From CAVPXC01 sp963709505 (lineage in GTDB: Bacteria > Chloroflexota > Anaerolineae > JAAEKA01), in assembly GCA_963709505.1 (NCBI GenBank), contig CAVPXC010000020.1, positions 1-64,000 on the forward strand: a stretch of DNA of 64,000 nt, written 5' to 3'. The notes below the pieces were generated by a model. That model worked only from the letters and a program-made list of their open reading frames with translations. It was not told the origin of the DNA and ran no database searches. Both the position numbers and the translations under genes were made by a program. Shown here in pieces: positions 23,716 to 34,822 of the stretch (position 1 is the stretch's first letter; every line of letters starts with the position of its first letter).

Positions 23716-23743
23716 CAGGTCGTACGTTAACCCTGCGGAAGCA

Positions 23744-23839
23744 ATTGAATCTGTTGGTAGGGGCGGGTCTTGCACCCGCCCTCTTAATACATGTCCAACC
23801 GGGGTGGGTGCAAGACCCGCCCCTACCAACAGATTCAAT
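23744..23839. repeat. inverted repeat with GTAGGGGCGGGTCTTGCACC arms
   Basis: Arms of about 34 nt (ATTGAATCTGTTGGTAGGGG onward from 23744; complement ending CAGATTCAAT at 23839) around a loop of about 28 nt. It lies in the 298-bp gap before the dockerin-tailed secreted protein. The remainder of the gap, 23840-24013, shows nothing else recognisable. Confidence 0.88.
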
Positions 23840-24013
23840 GCATATCCGCATTCTGCCAGGTCAGCCGCGAATAGATTTGACACCGTATCAGACTTGCATT
23901 ACACTTGCGCCCTCTGTGTTACCCCAAGAAACTGTCTCTGCGTTATCCATTGTTCCGTCGAAGACGGGGCGGCCGGAGCGTTCTCCGGCAAGTAAAAAGT
24001 ATAAAGGTGTGTA

Positions 24014-25897
24014 ATGAAAAACCAGCGAAACCGGATCCCGATCGCCGTCGTGTTGGGATTGGTCCTGCTCGCAGCCGCGTTCGCGGCTGTTGTGGCTGTG
24101 ACCCAGCCCGCCCAAGCCGAGAGCCAGCCGATCAGGCCGCTGAGCACAACGGATCAGGCGCTGACCTCAGAGCAGGAACAGGCACAGAGCCTGGCCATCG
24201 CCTCGCCCGTTGTACAGGACTACGTCGCCGATAGCCGCGCCGAGGTATTTACGGTCTTCCCCTTCAAGGATCCCTATGATCCGGCCTATGATGTTTGCCA
24301 GGACGGCAGCTGCCAGCAGGTGGATATCTTCGCCTTCGACCAGCCCGCCACGGTTACAGCGATCGTGCACCTGGGGAGCAATAAGGTCATTGACGCTTGG
24401 CTCGTGCCGAATTCGCATCCGCTGGTCAACCCGCGCCTCTACGATCGCGCCGTCGAGATCATCCGGAACGATCCGGACATCGATGCCGCGCTCGGATACA
24501 AGCCCAGCACCGACCAGATTCGCCTGATGGACGGCGAAAACAAGGCCACCAAGTGTACCGGCGCCCATCTGTGCGCCGGCGCGACCTTCTTCGTCGATAG
24601 CGGCGCGGTCTGGGTGTTGGTTGATCTGCACGACGAGCAAATCGAAAAGATCTGGTGGGACGACATACCGTATGACGCAAACAGCCCTCAGGATAACCCG
24701 ATCGCAGAGCAAGCACCTGAAGACTGCAACACGACCCTGCACATCACCCGTGATGGCTGGAACCTGGACTATCGCACCACGCCCACCGATGCGCTGGAGG
24801 TTACCAGCGTGACCTTTGACGTGGGCGGAACGCCTCGACCGGTAGCCACCCGTCTCAAGCTTGCAGAATGGCACGCGCGCTATCCAGGCAACTGGGGCTA
24901 TCGCGACTACACCGGATGCGGCGGCAGTGGCGGCGGCTTTCCGATCTATCCCTACGGCAATACCCAGGTGCGCACCCTCTACGACCACAACAACAACCCT
25001 GTCGGCTTTGAAGTCGTGCAGGACTTCCGTATGAACAATTGGGGCGCAAGTTGCAACTACCGCTACGAGCAGCACTTCGAGTTCTACATGGACGGCCGCT
25101 ATCGCGTCAAGGTTGCCGCCTATGGCCAAGGCTGCGGCGATAATCAGCTAGGCGAGGCCACCTACCGCCCGGTCATGCTCATGGATGTGGCCGTAGCCGG
25201 CGACAACAACGACACCTTTGCCGCGTGGAACGGCGCCCAGTGGGTGGATCAAGCCACCGAGACCTGGTGGCTGCAAAGTGGCCCTTACACACCCGAAGGC
25301 TATCGCTACCGGATCACCGACCAGTCTGGCGCCGGTTACTACGTCGAACCGGGCCAAGGCCAGTTCGACGACTTCGGCACAGGCGATAACGCCTACCTGT
25401 ACCTGACCCAGCACCGCGCAAGCGAGAGCGACGGGGATTTGCCCTTGCTGCCCGGCTCGGGCTGCTGCAACACCGATCACCAGCAAGGGCCCCACACCTA
25501 CACCAATAGCGAAGCCGCAAGCAATCAGAATATCACCCTTTGGTACGTGCCGGCCAGCGCCACTATCACCACATGGATGGTCAACAACGGCTTTGGCGCA
25601 CGTCAGTACTGCTGGACCGACAACACGTCCTCATACTGGCCCTGCTACGCCGGCCCGATGTTCGTGCCAACCACGCTCAACCAGTGTTCGCCGCTTGATT
25701 TCGACTGCGACTTCACGATCGATGCCGGCGACATCGCTGCCGTAGCCAACCACTGGGGCTGTGTGGCCAGCGCTCCAAGCCCGTGCTACGAATCCCAGTT
25801 CGACCTCGACAACGACCTGGATATCGATATCGTCGACGTGTTGATAGATGCGGCCCACTGGGGCTGCGCGCTCGGGGATGCGTGTTACCAACCCTGA
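24014..25897 (+). CDS. secreted protein with dockerin-like C-terminal repeats
   Basis: A 627-residue secreted protein: signal peptide (about 1-34, ending AQA), then a 170-residue domain (DQPATVTAIVHLGSNKVIDAWLVP, NPRLYDRAVEIIRNDPDIDAAL) that resembles the small N domains of copper amine oxidases or PepSY modules. A large beta-rich, Trp- and Tyr-rich central region with few Cys pairs follows. Two Ca-binding dockerin/EF-hand-like repeats end the protein (DFDCDFTIDAGDIAAVANHW and FDLDNDLDIDIVDVLIDAAH). The overall pattern recalls a copper amine oxidase-like extracellular protein, but no copper ligands or TPQ consensus could be assigned. It stands alone, with repeats on both sides. Start ATG 24014 has a weak AAGGTG site. 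Confidence 0.72.
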   Translation: MKNQRNRIPIAVVLGLVLLAAAFAAVVAVTQPAQAESQPIRPLSTTDQALTSEQEQAQSLAIASPVVQDYVADSRAEVFTVFPFKDPYDPAYDVCQDGSCQQVDIFAFDQPATVTAIVHLGSNKVIDAWLVPNSHPLVNPRLYDRAVEIIRNDPDIDAALGYKPSTDQIRLMDGENKATKCTGAHLCAGATFFVDSGAVWVLVDLHDEQIEKIWWDDIPYDANSPQDNPIAEQAPEDCNTTLHITRDGWNLDYRTTPTDALEVTSVTFDVGGTPRPVATRLKLAEWHARYPGNWGYRDYTGCGGSGGGFPIYPYGNTQVRTLYDHNNNPVGFEVVQDFRMNNWGASCNYRYEQHFEFYMDGRYRVKVAAYGQGCGDNQLGEATYRPVMLMDVAVAGDNNDTFAAWNGAQWVDQATETWWLQSGPYTPEGYRYRITDQSGAGYYVEPGQGQFDDFGTGDNAYLYLTQHRASESDGDLPLLPGSGCCNTDHQQGPHTYTNSEAASNQNITLWYVPASATITTWMVNNGFGARQYCWTDNTSSYWPCYAGPMFVPTTLNQCSPLDFDCDFTIDAGDIAAVANHWGCVASAPSPCYESQFDLDNDLDIDIVDVLIDAAHWGCALGDACYQP

Positions 25898-25911
25898 TGG
25901 GGAGGGCGGAA

Positions 25912-25993
25912 GTGTCAGAGTGTCCAGTGCCAGGTGCTAAGTTGCGAGTGTTTCATAACTTGACACTCTGACACTCTGACCTCTGACACTCTC
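25912..25993. repeat. heptamer-built hairpin (AGTGTCAG family)
   Basis: The left arm has AGTGTCAGAGTGTCCAGTGC units from 25912; the right arm has the complementary AACTTGACACTCTGACACTC units, ending near 25993. It belongs to the same sequence family as the hairpins at 7027-7127 and 28089-28176. It lies in the gap between two convergent genes. Confidence 0.82.
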
Positions 25994-26001
25994 GAGCCGT
26001 C

Positions 26002-26869
26002 CTACGAACCGAGACGACTCCTGTCGAGTTGGCTCAGTATGAACGCAAACCCTCGCCGCACAAAGTCGTCTGCGTCGGGGCACACGTCATGGAACATGCC
26101 GCGTCGATGGGCGAAATCGCCCAGGGAGGAGTTGTAAGATTCCAGCAGAATGGGGCCGCCGAAAGCGCTCGCGCGCAGCGCACTAAACAGCGCCTCCCAC
26201 GGTACCAGCCCACCGCCAGGCACACCGCGGTCGCTTTCGCAGGCGTGGATGCCCCACAGCCGATCGGCCACGGTGCGCACGGCCTCGCCGTAGTCCCTGA
26301 TTTCGGTGACCAGATGGTAAGTGTCCAGCAGCAAACGCAGGTTGCCGTGGTCGGCGAGGCCGATCAGTTGCATGGCCTGCTCCGGCGTATTGACGACGTG
26401 GGTGCGGAAATGGCTCATGGGCTCGATTACAACCGCCACGCCCAGCCGCTGCCCGTAGGCCGCCAGGGCGTGCAATCCCTCGGCAATCCAAGCAAACTCG
26501 TCAGGGGGTGGCTCGCGGCGCTTCACCACACCAGGATGGCCGTACAACGCACCGGTGTAGGCGATCGCGCGCAGCTCCGCCGCCAAATCGACCTGCCGCT
26601 TGTGCCAGACAAGGCCCAGTCTGCCGCTCAACCGCCTGGTCGGACGCCAGGTCACAGGCCAGTGGCCAGTGTCCGCCGGGGCTGATCGCGAGCTGCAGGC
26701 CAAGCGCCTCGGCGCGTTGGCGGGTGAGACGGGGCGTGAAAGGCGCGTCGTCGCCGACGCCAATCTCAAATACCTCGGCGCCCAACGAGCATGCCTGGTT
26801 CAGAACGTCGAGCTGATGATCCGACCAGGTTTCGGTGAAGATATAACTGTGCACGCCGAGCTTGATCAT
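26002..26869 (-). CDS. TIM-barrel sugar epimerase/isomerase-like protein (one frame break)
   Basis: About 288 residues of the AP-endonuclease-2/xylose-isomerase-like superfamily. The metal-binding residues of D-tagatose/psicose 3-epimerase-type enzymes appear in order: VVIEPMSHFRTH (Glu), LLLDTYH (Asp, His), HACESDRGVPG (His, Asp-Arg) and ILLESYNS (Glu). The N-terminus MIKLGVHSYIFTETW is normal for the family. The frame breaks near 26620, between VERQTG and LVWHKRQVDLAAEL. The substrate is unknown. ATG 26869 overlaps the methyltransferase stop as ATGA, so both are co-translated. Confidence 0.8.
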
Positions 26870-28072
26870 GGTTCTCCGGCGACGATCATCCAGGGCCGCG
26901 CCTGCACGCGGGTGAGAAAGACAGTCAGCGGTTGGCCGCCCGGCGCGGTCTTGAGGCGCCGGCGGAACTCGTCGGGGTCAATCGCCGTGCCGCGCTTTTT
27001 GACGATCACCTCGCCCGCGTTCATCTCTCGCAACCAATGGTTGAGGGTCTTTAGGTGAAATGGACCGTGGCGCAGGACCGGCCAGGCCTTTACGAATGGG
27101 GTTTCGACCAGGCGATCGGCCGTCAAATAGGCAATGGTGGGGTCGAGCTGGGCTACGCCGAGCTGCGTGGCCAGATGCTGCACGAGAGTTGCGCGCAAAA
27201 TGGCTGGGTCGGGCTCGAGTAAATAGGCCAGCGGCGTGCAGATCGAGACCGCACCCAGCGGCTCGTTGCTGTTAAGCTGATGGGAACCGGGCAACAGCGT
27301 TGCGCTGCGGGCTGCGCCGGAGCGCAGGCCGCCGAAACGCAGCAACGCCTCCTTCATCGTGCCGCGCTCGGAGATGAACTCAACCTCGGCGTTTGACGGG
27401 ATGTCCTCGTCGGCGATGCCGGGCATCATCTTGACGGCCACGGCCGGCGTCTGCTCCAACAACGCCAGCACGGCTGAAAAGGGTGGCTCCATGCTGGCCA
27501 ACCGAAAGATGCGCTGCTCGCCGCTGCGCCGGCTGGGATCCACAAACGCCGCATCCACGTCAAGGCGCAGCGCGGTCCAGTCGGCGCACAGCACCTCAAC
27601 TCGTCCAGCCAGGTCCAGCGCCGTGACATTGACTTGGGCGATGCGGGCGCGTACGGGGTCACGCTCAACTGCCAGAACGGCCAGGCCAGCCTCGGCCAGG
27701 GCAATCGTGTCCGCGCCGATGCCGCAGCCTAGATCGGCAATCTGCCAACGCTTTCTGCTCCCCTGATCTGACAGAAATGCAACCATCTGTTGTGCCCGAT
27801 AGACTGCCACGGCGCGGCTGACTGGCTTGCTGCAGCGCATCGTCGACAAACAGCAAACGATCCGCCTAGGGAAACTTGCCTCTGGCCCGCTCACGCAACC
27901 GGGCCTGATCGAGCAGCACGGCGGCCTGGTCGGGCGAAAAGCGCTCGCGAAGGATCTTTAGCGTCGGTAATTCGGCCTGCTTGGCGACGTCGACAGGGGT
28001 TAACTCCGCCAACGCGCGCCGCGCCGGCTCGTCAAGCAGGAAGTCGATCAGTTCGAGGGTTAGAGGAAACAT
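26866..28072 (-). CDS. THUMP-like class I SAM methyltransferase (in-frame stop and frame break)
   Basis: Contains the SAM motif ADLGCGIGADTIALAEAG, the acidic end of strand 2 (VERDP) and the second-half motif AFVDPSRRSGEQRIF. The C-terminal region RLKTAPGGQPLTVFLTRVQ is of the THUMP-like type. The 5' part is displaced. LTLELIDFLLDEPARRAL to ARGKFP lies in one frame, then comes an in-frame TAG (about 27867-27869), ADRLLFVDDALQQAS in the same frame, and the main part starts after a shift near 27820. Homologues read through these points, so the gene is either damaged or mis-sequenced. Target unknown (RNA or protein). Confidence 0.72.
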
Positions 28073-28088
28073 CGTTCGGCGCTCGGAG

Positions 28089-28176
28089 GTGCCAAGTGTC
28101 AAGTGTCAGAGTCTGTCAGGTCGCGAGAGAACTTGCCACTCGCAACATGACACTTGGTACCTGACACCTGACACCA
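28089..28176. repeat. heptamer-built hairpin (GTGTCA family)
   Basis: Left arm units GTGCCAAGTGTCAAGTGTCA from 28089 and right arm ATGACACTTGGTACCTGACA onward to 28176, loop about 45 nt. It lies between the lysA stop and the methyltransferase start. Same family as 7027-7127. Confidence 0.82.
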
Positions 28177-29500
28177 TTAATCTAAGACATCTCGTGCCAA
28201 TAGATCATCCACCGTCTCGCGTCGCTGGATCAACCGCGCCTGGCCGTCTTCCACCCAGACCACGGCCGGCCGCCGGGCGGCGTTGTAGTTGCTGCTCATG
28301 CTCAGCTGATATGCGCCGCCGGCCGGCACCGCCAGCAAATCCCCCGGCCGTACCTCCGGCAGCTCCAAATCGTGGATCAGAATGTCGCCTGTTTCGCAGT
28401 AGGGGCCGGCGATGTGGACTTGTTTCAGAGGACCGTCGCCGTGACGGTTAGCCAGTAGTGCAGTATAACGCGCATCATACAAGGCTGGGCGGGGGTTGTC
28501 GGCCAAGCCCCCGTCGACGAAGATGTAGGTCGCGCTGCCGGCCGGCTTGACCGCGCCGACGGTGTAGATCGCCACGCCGGCCCGAGCAACCAGGCTGCGG
28601 CCCGGCTCCAGCACCAGCCGGGGCCGAGACAGACCGTGCGCCTGGCAGCCGTCGACGACTGCTTGCGCCACGAGCGGCACATAGGTCGCAACCGGCATCA
28701 GCCCTTCTACCTGGTCAGGATGGTAGGGCACGGCCCATCCGCCGCCGGGGCTGAGGTCTTCCGGCTGCCAGCCGGTGTGGTTGCGCAATCGGGCCGCCAG
28801 CGCCAACAGCTTTTCCACAGCCAATACGAGGGGTCCCGCTTCACGAAATTGGCTGCCGACGTGGCAGTGCAGCCCGGTCAGGCGCACGCTCTCTAGCTGC
28901 AGCGCTTGGCGGGCCACGGCCTCGGCCGTTCCGTCGGCCAGAGACAGTCCGAACTTCGAGGTGGCGTGGCCGGTGCGGGTGTGGCCGTGGGTGTCCACGT
29001 CGAACGTCGGGGTTGATGCGCAGCCAGATGGCCTGGCGCCGGCCCTGGCCGCGGGCCAGCTTGTCCAACAGCGCCAGCTCGCCCGGGTGGTCGACGACAA
29101 TGCTGCCGACATCACTCGCGAGCGCTTCCGCCAGCTCGGCTGGCGTCTTGTTGTTGCCATGGAAATGGATGCGATCGGCCGGGAAGCCGGCGCGCAAGGC
29201 GATGGCCAGCTCGCCGCCCGAAACTACGTCCAGCCCCAGCCCCTGCGCATCAGCCCAGCGCGCCGTAGCGGTAGACAGCCAGGCCTTGGCTGCGTAAGCT
29301 ACCTGCCAGTCGCCAGGATATGATTGGCGCAAGGCGCTAGAATACGTCGATGCGGCGGTGTTCATCGTCGCCACATCGTAGATATACAGAGGTGTACCGT
29401 AGGTCGCGGCCAGATCGGCGACGGCACAGCCGCCCAGTTGCAGGCCGCTAGCGTCATAAGCCGCAGTTGCAGGGAATAAGAATTGTGTGATCGGATCCAT
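28177..29500 (-). CDS. lysA: LysA, diaminopimelate decarboxylase (one frame break)
   Basis: PLP enzyme converting meso-diaminopimelate to lysine. The PLP lysine is in VAYAAKAW (Lys72). The later motifs are HCHVGSQF, LSPGGGWAVPY, LEPGRSLVARAG, AGPYCETGD (active Cys and Glu), and SMSSNYNAARRPA. The frame breaks near 29012, between LRINP and TFDVDTHGHTRTGHATSKFG; removing one G restores it, giving about 441 residues, a normal length. The start ATG 29500 (MDPITQFLFP) is chosen over upstream in-frame codons that read into a repeat. The gene probably leads a unit with the methyltransferase and epimerase genes downstream. Confidence 0.9.
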
Positions 29501-29595
29501 GGTTCTAGCCTCCGAATGGCTTCTTGTTGGATATCTTTTGTTTGACCGCCACCTCATTATCGCATGATACCCGATCCCAAGCAAAGCTTCGTGTC

Positions 29596-29684
29596 GCCGC
29601 GGGTGTATTTCAAGTTGGGGGCAGACCCTTCGGGTTTTCGGAAAACCCGAAGGGTCTGCCCCCAACTTGAAATACACCCGCGGC
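29596..29684. repeat. 89-bp almost perfect palindrome
   Basis: Two 44-nt arms (29596-29639 and 29641-29684) match around a single unpaired base. The arm starts GCCGCGGGTGTATTTCAAGT and contains CAGACCCTTCGGGTTTTC. It occupies part of the 407-bp gap between the divergent lysA and first glycosyltransferase genes. Confidence 0.93.
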
Positions 29685-29798
29685 CGCTAGTGGGACGCTT
29701 CTTGTCGCCAAATGCGCTTTGTGGTAACATCGTGATCTGCTGTTCCTATCGCTCAGATCTTGTCGATGACCATCCTATTACCCTGTAAACCAAGTTTC

Positions 29799-29883
29799 TG
29801 CGTGGTGTCACCCTGAGGCTCGGCGAAGGGTCCCCGTCTTGCAGAGCAGGGACCCTTCGCCGAGCCTTAGGGTGACACCACGC
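29799..29883. repeat. inverted repeat with GGTGTCACCCTGAGGCTCGG arms
   Basis: Arms of about 36 nt (from TGCGTGGTGTCACCCTGAGG at 29799; complement ending GGTGACACCACGCA at 29883) with one mismatch and a loop of about 14 nt. It lies directly upstream of the first GT-C gene. No promoter could be assigned in the remainder of the 29501-29907 gap. Confidence 0.9.
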
Positions 29884-29907
29884 AAGGATTAATCTTACAG
29901 AGTACTT

Positions 29908-31901
29908 ATGAGCAATTACCCATCTGAAATAGGCTCTTCAGACCACTGGAACGTCAAGCAGGATGGTAGATTTGAGGGCGCCTATCACCAGGATCACTCG
30001 AGAACCAGTGGATTCCCGCGCCAGGACAGGTGGACTTGGGCTGCACTGGGCGTCATGGCAGGCCTCTGGGCGATAGGGGTGGGCTGGCTGGCCATCCAAA
30101 GACATCTTGCGTTCAAAACCAATGGCGACATGGGCATCTTCGTTCAAGCCATCTGGACTACAGCTCACGGACGCCCGTTCTATGTGACGGTCTTTGGCGG
30201 AGAAACCAATTTCCTGGGCCACCATTTTGCACCGCTGCTGGCCGTGCTTACGCCTGTCTATCGCCTGTGGCCGGATGCGCGCTGTCTGCTTGTGATCCAG
30301 GTTGCCCTGCTGGCTCTGGCTGTTGTTCCTCTCTACGTGTTTGCCCGTCCTCGAACTCGGCGCATCGGGCGGCTTGTTGGTTGCTGCAGCTTATCTACTC
30401 TATCCAGCCCTACCCTACGTTGCGCTTTCGGATTTCCACGAGATCAACTTGACCGTTCCCTTGCTGATGGCGGCCGGCGCAGCGCTGATGAACAACCGTC
30501 TTGCGCGCGGCCACTATTTGGCTGGTGCTGGCAATGCTGTTGAAGGAAGAGGTGGCTCTCATCGCCATCGGCTTCGGCCTCTATGCCGCTTTCTTTTTAG
30601 GCCGGCGACGATACGGAGTGGCACTGGTCACGCTGAGCGCACTCTGGGGGCTGCTGCTTGTGCTCGTCATTATGCCAGCGCTCAGCGGAGGCGGTAGCTA
30701 CACGTTCTTTAGCCGATACACGACTCTCGGTAATACGCCGGCCGAAATGCTCCATACGCTGCTGCTGCGCCCTGCAACGATCTACCACCTGATCAGCACG
30801 CCACAGAAGCTTCTGTTTACATTGCAGCTCTTGCTTCCCCTCGCCTGCCTGCCGCTGCTCGGGTTTCCGGCGATTCTGCTGGCATTGCCAACGTACGCCT
30901 ACTTGATGCTTAGCGACTATGCTTTTCAGACGTCGATCACCTTCTATTACACTGCGCCGCTGATCCCGTTTCTGATGCTTGCCACAGTCGTCGGACTTCA
31001 GCGCATCCGGCGCCGGCAAATTCGGGCATTTCATTGGGCTGCGATAGCGCTGGTAACCACCACGCTAATCTCTGCACGTTTGTGGAGTCCACTGCCCGGT
31101 GGCCAGGCCTACAATGCGGATACTTTTCGCGTGACTGAAGCACATCGGGAAGCGCGATCTCTGCTGGCAACTATCCCGGCTGATGCATCCGTGGCTTCCG
31201 ATGGCGATTACGACCCGTGGATCGCCAATCGTTTTCGCATGGGCGGAATGGTTGGGCCTCAAGGAGTCGAGGTGGGACCGAGTCGTGTCGCCGAATACCT
31301 GGCGGTCAGGAAACCGGGTTTGAATGCGGTGACTCCGCCGACCTACCCCTGGATTGTTAGAAACGAACCAGGCTCTCCCGTGCGATTTCCCAGATATGCG
31401 CTGATCAAGGAAACGGCCCAAGGCCTGGTGCTTTCGAAATGGCTTGGACCGGAACATGATGTGGTGATGCCGCGCTTTGACGTTGGCTTTGACCATGGTT
31501 TGAACCTGGTTGCTGCGGGGACACCACCCGAAGCAACCGCTTGGGGTTCGACGATCGAGGTTTCGCCAGGTACGACGCTGCCCGTCTGGATGGCCTGGCA
31601 GGCAACGCAGCCGATCGACCGACGCATCGCGTTCAGCTTGCACCTCGTCGACGCCGATAACCGCGTCGTGGCCCAGGCCGACCGAGAAATGGGCGGAGGC
31701 CAATATCCTACCACACTTTGGTACGAGTGGCATGAGAACCCCACGATCGCCGGAGAGTTTCCTGTGGAAATTCCACCCGACTTGCCGGCGAGCCGCTATC
31801 GTTTGCTTGCCGGAGCATTCGAGATTGAGACTGTTTCGCCGCTCAGCCGTCCCGATGGCAGCCAATGGGTCGAGTTGGCAACACTGGAGATTGTTCCTTG
31901 A
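29908..31901 (+). CDS. DUF2079 GT-C-type membrane protein (two frame breaks)
   Basis: Large polytopic protein of the DUF2079 family, predicted GT-C glycosyltransferases using lipid-linked sugars on the outer face of the membrane. Visible features are NGDMGIFVQAIWTTAHGRPF, NFLGHHFAPLLAVLTPVY, and, across the breaks, VALSDFHEINL and LKEEVALIAIG. The C-terminal 110 residues form a beta-sandwich-like domain (SLHLVDADNRVVAQADREMG, PPDLPASRYRLLAGAF). The frame shifts near 30345 and 30520. The reconstructed length is about 664 residues. The next gene overlaps its stop. Confidence 0.8.
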
Positions 31902-34811
31902 GGGCTACCCAGAGACCTGTGATCGGTGCCAATAACAGACCCCCGTCGAGAGTATTTCGGTTGGGCGCCCTGGTGCTTCTCCTGGCCACCTGGGCACTGC
32001 TTCTGTTTCGAACTCAACGATGTGCCTCCAGGTCTTCAGCACGACCAGATGTTCAACAGCTTAGACGCGCTATCCATCGGCAATGGAAACTACCCGTTCT
32101 ACTTTCCGGCTAACTTCGGCCGCGAGCCGCTGGGCATTTACCCCTTTGGCGTGACGTTCAAGCTGCTTGGCGGGCAACACATCGTATGGGGTCTACGCTT
32201 CACCTCCGTCACGTGGAGCATAATTGCCCTATGCTTGACCATAACGCTGGCGCGATGCTACCTACCTCGGATTGGCGCGCTGATTGCTGGCGCGCTGCTG
32301 GCCGGCTCCTTTTGGTTCATCTTCAATGCCCGGCTGGGGCTGGAGCCGGTCGTGCTGACAACCCTGGCCACCGCAGTGATCTATTGCCTGAACCGCGCGC
32401 TGGCCGGCCATAACTGGCGCACATTCGCCGTAACGGGTGTGATCGGCGGGCTGACAATCTACACCTACCTGGCCTCGCGCGGGCTGTTCGTTTTGCTGGC
32501 TCTCCTCCTCGGCTATGAGGTGCTGGGCTGGTTAGTGCGCAAACTTCGTCGACAGAACCCACCACGGCTGAACCAGACCGCCATCCCTGGCCTGCTGTTA
32601 ACCCTTTTGCTGGTGGTCATCATCAGCGCGCCCCTGCTTGTCTATCTTCAGAACCGGCCTGCTGCGGCCGATCTGCGCGTCGGCGAGTTGAGCGGCCCGT
32701 TGAGCGCGGTCCTCACCGGCGACCTGCGACCGCTGTTGGCTAACGTCTATGAGACGGTGCTGGCCGTGCTGTGGTCGGGCCCGGCCTCCCTACCCTACCA
32801 TTACAACGTACCGGGACGGCCCGTACTGCAGCCAATTCTTGCTTTCTTTTTCCTGGCCGGCCTTGCGTTGACCCTGATCCGCCTGCGCCGCGTAACCGAG
32901 TTCCTCGTGCTGGCGGCGCTGTTCGTCGGCTTATTGCCGGACTTCGTCACCGGCGCCGATGCTTTGCACATGCGAGGGGTGATTGCACTGCCACTGATCT
33001 TCATCCTCGTTGCGCGGGGCCTCTGGGGAGCGGGCACGTTCCTGGCCAGGAAGCTTCCCCAATTCAGCAAAGACCGAGATCGAAACCAACAGGCCTGGGG
33101 TTGGCTCGCTGCCGGCCTGCTGCTGCTCCTTGTCGGCTGGCAGGTCGTCGACAGCAGTCGCGCCTACTTCGTCGATTGGGCGCAAGCCGAGCCCACCCAA
33201 CGCATCTACAATGCCGACTTCAAGGCCGTCGCCGCCTACATCGACGCCAACCCAAGCATTGATCCGATTTACATCGGCACCGACCGGCTGATGGACCTCG
33301 ACAGCAAGACCTACCTGCTCTACCAGCCGCAGCGGCAGGACGTGAGGTGGTTCCCGGCTCAAGAAAGCCTGCCGCTTCCAGCCACAGGCGAGGCATTGTA
33401 TTTCCTGCCAACGTCGGTGGATGCGTTGTCGCCGGCGACGGCGCTGCTGGTGGATGCCGCCCACCGCTTTGTACTTCCCGGCCCAGGCGGACAGTATGAC
33501 CTGGTCCAGGGGCTGCGGCTTTCGAGCGACGACGTGGCGCAGGTGGTGCAGCAGGCAAATGGGCAGCCGCTGACGCCGGCGGCGTACGGCGGGTCACTGC
33601 AGTTGGACTCTGCCGGCGCACGCCAGCAGAGTGATACCATCGAACTACTGACCCACTGGACCGTTATCGGTCCCTGGCCGTATCCGACCCCGCCTGGCCA
33701 GCCGCGCCAACCGATCAAGTTCTCGGCCTCGTTGGTCGATGCCGCTGGTTACAAGTGGGCCCAAAGCGACCAGCCCAGCGGCCTCCCGTTCACGTTCTGG
33801 CAGCCAGGCGACGCGTACCTGGAATTGACCCGCCTGTCCCTGCCGGCCGATCTGCCGTTGGGTGACTACACCGTGCGTCTCGCGCTCTACGACGACGTGG
33901 GCGGCATGGTCACCGCGTCGAGCGAAGGCGCAGCTCCGGCCGCGGACGCAGCCGTTGCCACCGTCGGGGTGACTTCTCCCATTACTGGCACGCCGCCGAT
34001 AGCTCCCTACCCGGTTGAACGGGCCGCTGGCGGCCATGTGTTGTCACTGGTAGGCAAGTGGGAGCCGCTGGACTGGCTGATAGCCGGCGTCCCCAGCGAC
34101 TTGCACCTATCGTGGCAGACAGCCCAGCCGCTGGACACCCAAGACTTGCACTTCCAGCTCCAGGCCAAGGCTGCAGATGGCAGCGTGCTGTGGGATCAAA
34201 ACATCGATCCGCTGCAGCGGCCGCCGGATTCATGGCCGGCGGGCCAGGTCTATCGCCTGACCCACCGGATCGTGCCCCAGGCATCAACCGGCACAGGTAA
34301 CATACAACTCGAAGTGTGTGCGCTGCACGGCAGCGAGACGCTGGCCTGCGGGATTGCCGGCCGGCCGCAGGTGATCGATCAACCGCCGCTGTTGGCGCTT
34401 CCCCAGCCGCCCCAGCACGCCGCTCATGCCGATTGGAACGACCAGCTCACCCTTGCCGGGTACGATGCTGCGCGCGAGGCTGGCAAGATCAATCTGACGC
34501 TGTACTGGCAAGTCGAGAGCGCTCCCGGCGCACCGCTCAAACGCTTTGTGCATGTCGTGGACAAAAACGGCCAGATTGTCGCCCAAGCCGACGACGTCCC
34601 TGCCAACGGCGCGCTTCCGATGCCCTACTGGCGGGCCGGCGAATACGTGATGGATCAGGTCGAGCTGCAAGTGTCGCCAGAAGCGAGCGTAGCCACGCTT
34701 TGTGTGGGGTGGTACCAGCCGGAGAGTGGGCGGCGTTTGCCGGTCCGGCTGTCCAGCGGCGAAACTGCTTCAAGCGTGCCGGACCACCAGCTATGCTTGC
34801 CGCTGAACTAG
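31898..34811 (+). CDS. PMT/ArnT-like GT-C glycosyltransferase with three C-terminal beta domains (one frame break)
   Basis: About 970 residues. The first membrane helix (FRLGALVLLLATWALLLF) is in another frame upstream of about 32010; the main frame continues with NDVPPGLQHDQMFNSLDAL and FGREPLGIYPFGVTFKLLGG. The usual Asp-Glu of PMT-type enzymes is Asp-Gln here. About eleven more hydrophobic segments end near residue 410, then roughly 540 extracytoplasmic residues contain three related beta-sandwich-like domains, the last with LTLYWQVESAPG, RFVHVVDKNGQIVAQADD, and CVGWYQPESGRRLPV. TTG 31898 overlapping the previous TGA is the likely start; GTG about 31919 is an alternative. The end is 11 bp from the convergent next gene. 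Confidence 0.78.
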
Positions 34812-34822
34812 CCCCGGAGGCT

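Noticed and set aside
29501..29907. Lysine riboswitch or T-box upstream of lysA
   Set aside because: The leader consists of two repeat palindromes; none of the conserved lysine-aptamer or T-box core sequences is visible.
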